64,000 bases of DNA, taken from NCBI RefSeq assembly GCF_009709575.1, contig NZ_WIXO01000001.1, positions 124,001-188,000 on the forward strand, read 5' to 3'. The notes under the pieces were generated by a model, which worked only from the letters and a program-made list of their open reading frames with translations, was not told where the DNA came from and did no database searches. The DNA is from Streptomyces taklimakanensis (GTDB lineage Bacteria; Actinomycetota; Actinomycetes; Streptomycetales; Streptomycetaceae). A program made the translations under genes and the position numbers. Each line of letters begins with the position of its first letter. Position 1 is the stretch's first letter. This document shows positions 62,832 through 64,000 of this stretch, in pieces.

Positions 62832-64000
62832 TGTGGCTGGCACAGCTGCTGGAACGCAACCGACAGTGCCGGCCCGACCGGTTGGCACTGGTCGACGAGC
62901 GGCGCCGGCTCACCTGGTCGCAGTTCCACGACCGTACGCTCGAACTGGCGCGGGGACTGGCCGATCTGGGCATCGAGCGCGGCGACCGCGTCGCGGTGCT
63001 GTCCAAGGACCGCGTCGAGGTCCTGGAGACCTACTTCGCGCTCGCCCGGCTCGGCGCGCTGTTCGTCCCGCTGAACCACAGCCTGGCCGTGCCCGAGGTC
63101 GCCGGCATCGTCGAACGCGTCGGAGCGGTGGCCGTCCTCGGTGAGTCGGAGCTGCTGGACCGGCACCCCGAGCTGCCGGCGCCGGTGCGGATCAGGATGG
63201 CGCTGGACACGCCGGCGTTCGAGGCCCTGGGCTCCCTGGCCGCCGAGCGTGCCCTGCCCGAGGTGGCCGACACCGACCCGATCGCCGTGCTGCACACCTC
63301 GGCGACCACCGGACGGGCCAAGGGCGTCACGGTCGACAGCGCCTCGTTCCGTGCCATCGCCCTGGGCTGGCTGGTGATGGCGCGGCCCACCGACGACATC
63401 GTCATGGTCAACTGCTGCCCCCTGTACCACGGCAGCATGGTGGTGTCCCTGACCTACCTGGCCGCCGGCGCCACCGTCGTGCTCATGCCCGGCTTCACCC
63501 CGCAGCGGGCGCTGGCCGCGGTGGAGGAACACCGCGCCACCCACATGTGGCTGGTCCCGCAGATGCTCCGCTTCATGCTCCGGGCCAAGGGCGCCGCGCG
63601 CGCCGACCTGTCCTCGCTGCGGGAGGTCCTCTACGGCGCCGCCCCCATGCCCCTGGACGTGTACGCCGAGGCCGTGGAGCGCCTCGGCTGCGGCTTCCGG
63701 CAGGTCTACGGCATGACGGAGGTCGGCGGGCCCTTCGTCACCCTCGGCCCCGACGAGCACCCGGCCCCCGGGGACGTCACCGCCCGCATCCCCTGCGGAC
63801 GTGTCGTTCCCGGCATGTCCGCCCGCGCGGTCGACGAGGCCGGGCGGGAGATGCCCCGCGGCGAGATCGGCGAGATCGTCGTGCGCGGACCGGGCGTGAT
63901 GCAGGGCTACTGGAACGACCCCGAGGCCACGCGCGAGATCGTCCTCGACGGCTGGATCAGGACCGGCGACCTGGGCTTCGTCGACGGAGCGGGCCGCATC
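62831..64000 (+). CDS. antF: Anthranilate acyl-AMP ligase (3' end outside window)
   Basis: The first 390 residues of an adenylate-forming ligase are present. The phosphate loop is LHTSATTGRAKGVT (about 154-167), YGMTEVGGPF gives the aromatic-binding region (about 294) and TGDLGFVDG is reached just before the edge. The C-terminal lysine domain lies outside. In antimycin biosynthesis AntF activates anthranilate and loads it on AntG. The next genes to the right should be the antimycin NRPS/PKS operon. Confidence 0.88.
   Translation, partial: MWLAQLLERNRQCRPDRLALVDERRRLTWSQFHDRTLELARGLADLGIERGDRVAVLSKDRVEVLETYFALARLGALFVPLNHSLAVPEVAGIVERVGAVAVLGESELLDRHPELPAPVRIRMALDTPAFEALGSLAAERALPEVADTDPIAVLHTSATTGRAKGVTVDSASFRAIALGWLVMARPTDDIVMVNCCPLYHGSMVVSLTYLAAGATVVLMPGFTPQRALAAVEEHRATHMWLVPQMLRFMLRAKGAARADLSSLREVLYGAAPMPLDVYAEAVERLGCGFRQVYGMTEVGGPFVTLGPDEHPAPGDVTARIPCGRVVPGMSARAVDEAGREMPRGEIGEIVVRGPGVMQGYWNDPEATREIVLDGWIRTGDLGFVDGAGRI

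Noticed and set aside
55736..64000. Phenylacetate catabolic (paa) operon
   Set aside because: PaaABCDE-like subunits are present, but the linked carrier protein, acyl-AMP ligase, tryptophan dioxygenase and ketoreductase in antimycin order point to biosynthesis.
1..64000. CRISPR arrays, tRNA or rRNA genes and riboswitches
   Set aside because: No regularly spaced repeats, tRNA-like cloverleaf ends or conserved rRNA stretches were noticed on reading. A covariance-model scan would be needed to exclude small RNAs.

Overview
The window is very GC-rich with almost no intergenic slack, frequent GTG starts, 4-base ATGA/GTGA gene overlaps and many secreted or regulatory families typical of Streptomyces. 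I read it as a chromosomal segment of a Streptomyces species. No rRNA, tRNA or CRISPR array was seen. Identities come from recognising protein families by eye, not from searches.

Layout. (1) 1-9 kb: the end of a methyltransferase gene, then an alpha-xyloside-type sugar locus made of an MFS transporter, a LacI repressor with palindromic operators, a binding protein, two permeases and a GH31 enzyme with both catalytic aspartates. (2) 9-13.7 kb: a degraded SMI1-like gene, a RibD/DHFR-like reductase, and a leftward run of CstA, a small Cys-Cys-ended protein and an ArsA-like ATPase. (3) 14-21 kb: a compact biosynthetic-looking locus with a glycosyltransferase diverging from an operon of an EctC-like cupin, an AMP-ligase/methyltransferase fusion, a flavin hydroxylase-like protein and an MFS exporter. 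This is the best candidate here for an undescribed system. (4) 21-30 kb: an accessory patchwork of reductases, small unknown proteins, an AraC-type and an HxlR-type regulator, remnants of three insertion sequence families and a truncated TetR gene. (5) 30-38 kb: a PAS/GAF/PP2C/ATPase regulator, then a zinc uptake locus (aztA divergent from aztB-aztD-aztC-aztD) with a Zur-type box in the divergent promoter and a strong terminator at its end. (6) 38-47.4 kb: three large secreted carbohydrate proteins with PA14, beta-propeller, ThuA, DUF1080, PKD, CBM and ricin-lectin modules. Two of them share a nearly identical 379-bp lectin segment. (7) 47.9-52 kb: an ECF sigma factor, a zinc-finger membrane protein and an ABC exporter in a fully overlapping operon. 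(8) 52-55 kb: a small secreted protein, a LysR regulator and an unknown protein. (9) 55.7-64 kb: one side of an antimycin-type cluster, antO to antH leftward and antG-antF rightward, running off the right edge.

In the antimycin block, AntN and AntO would feed tryptophan towards anthranilate, AntF would load it on the carrier protein AntG, and the AntHIJKL oxygenase (homologous to PaaABCDE) would convert it to the 3-aminosalicylate-type starter. AntM is the stand-alone ketoreductase. The NRPS/PKS genes, the sigma factor antA and antB should lie beyond position 64000. No kynureninase (antP) or phosphopantetheinyl transferase (antQ) follows antO, which fits the short form of this cluster.
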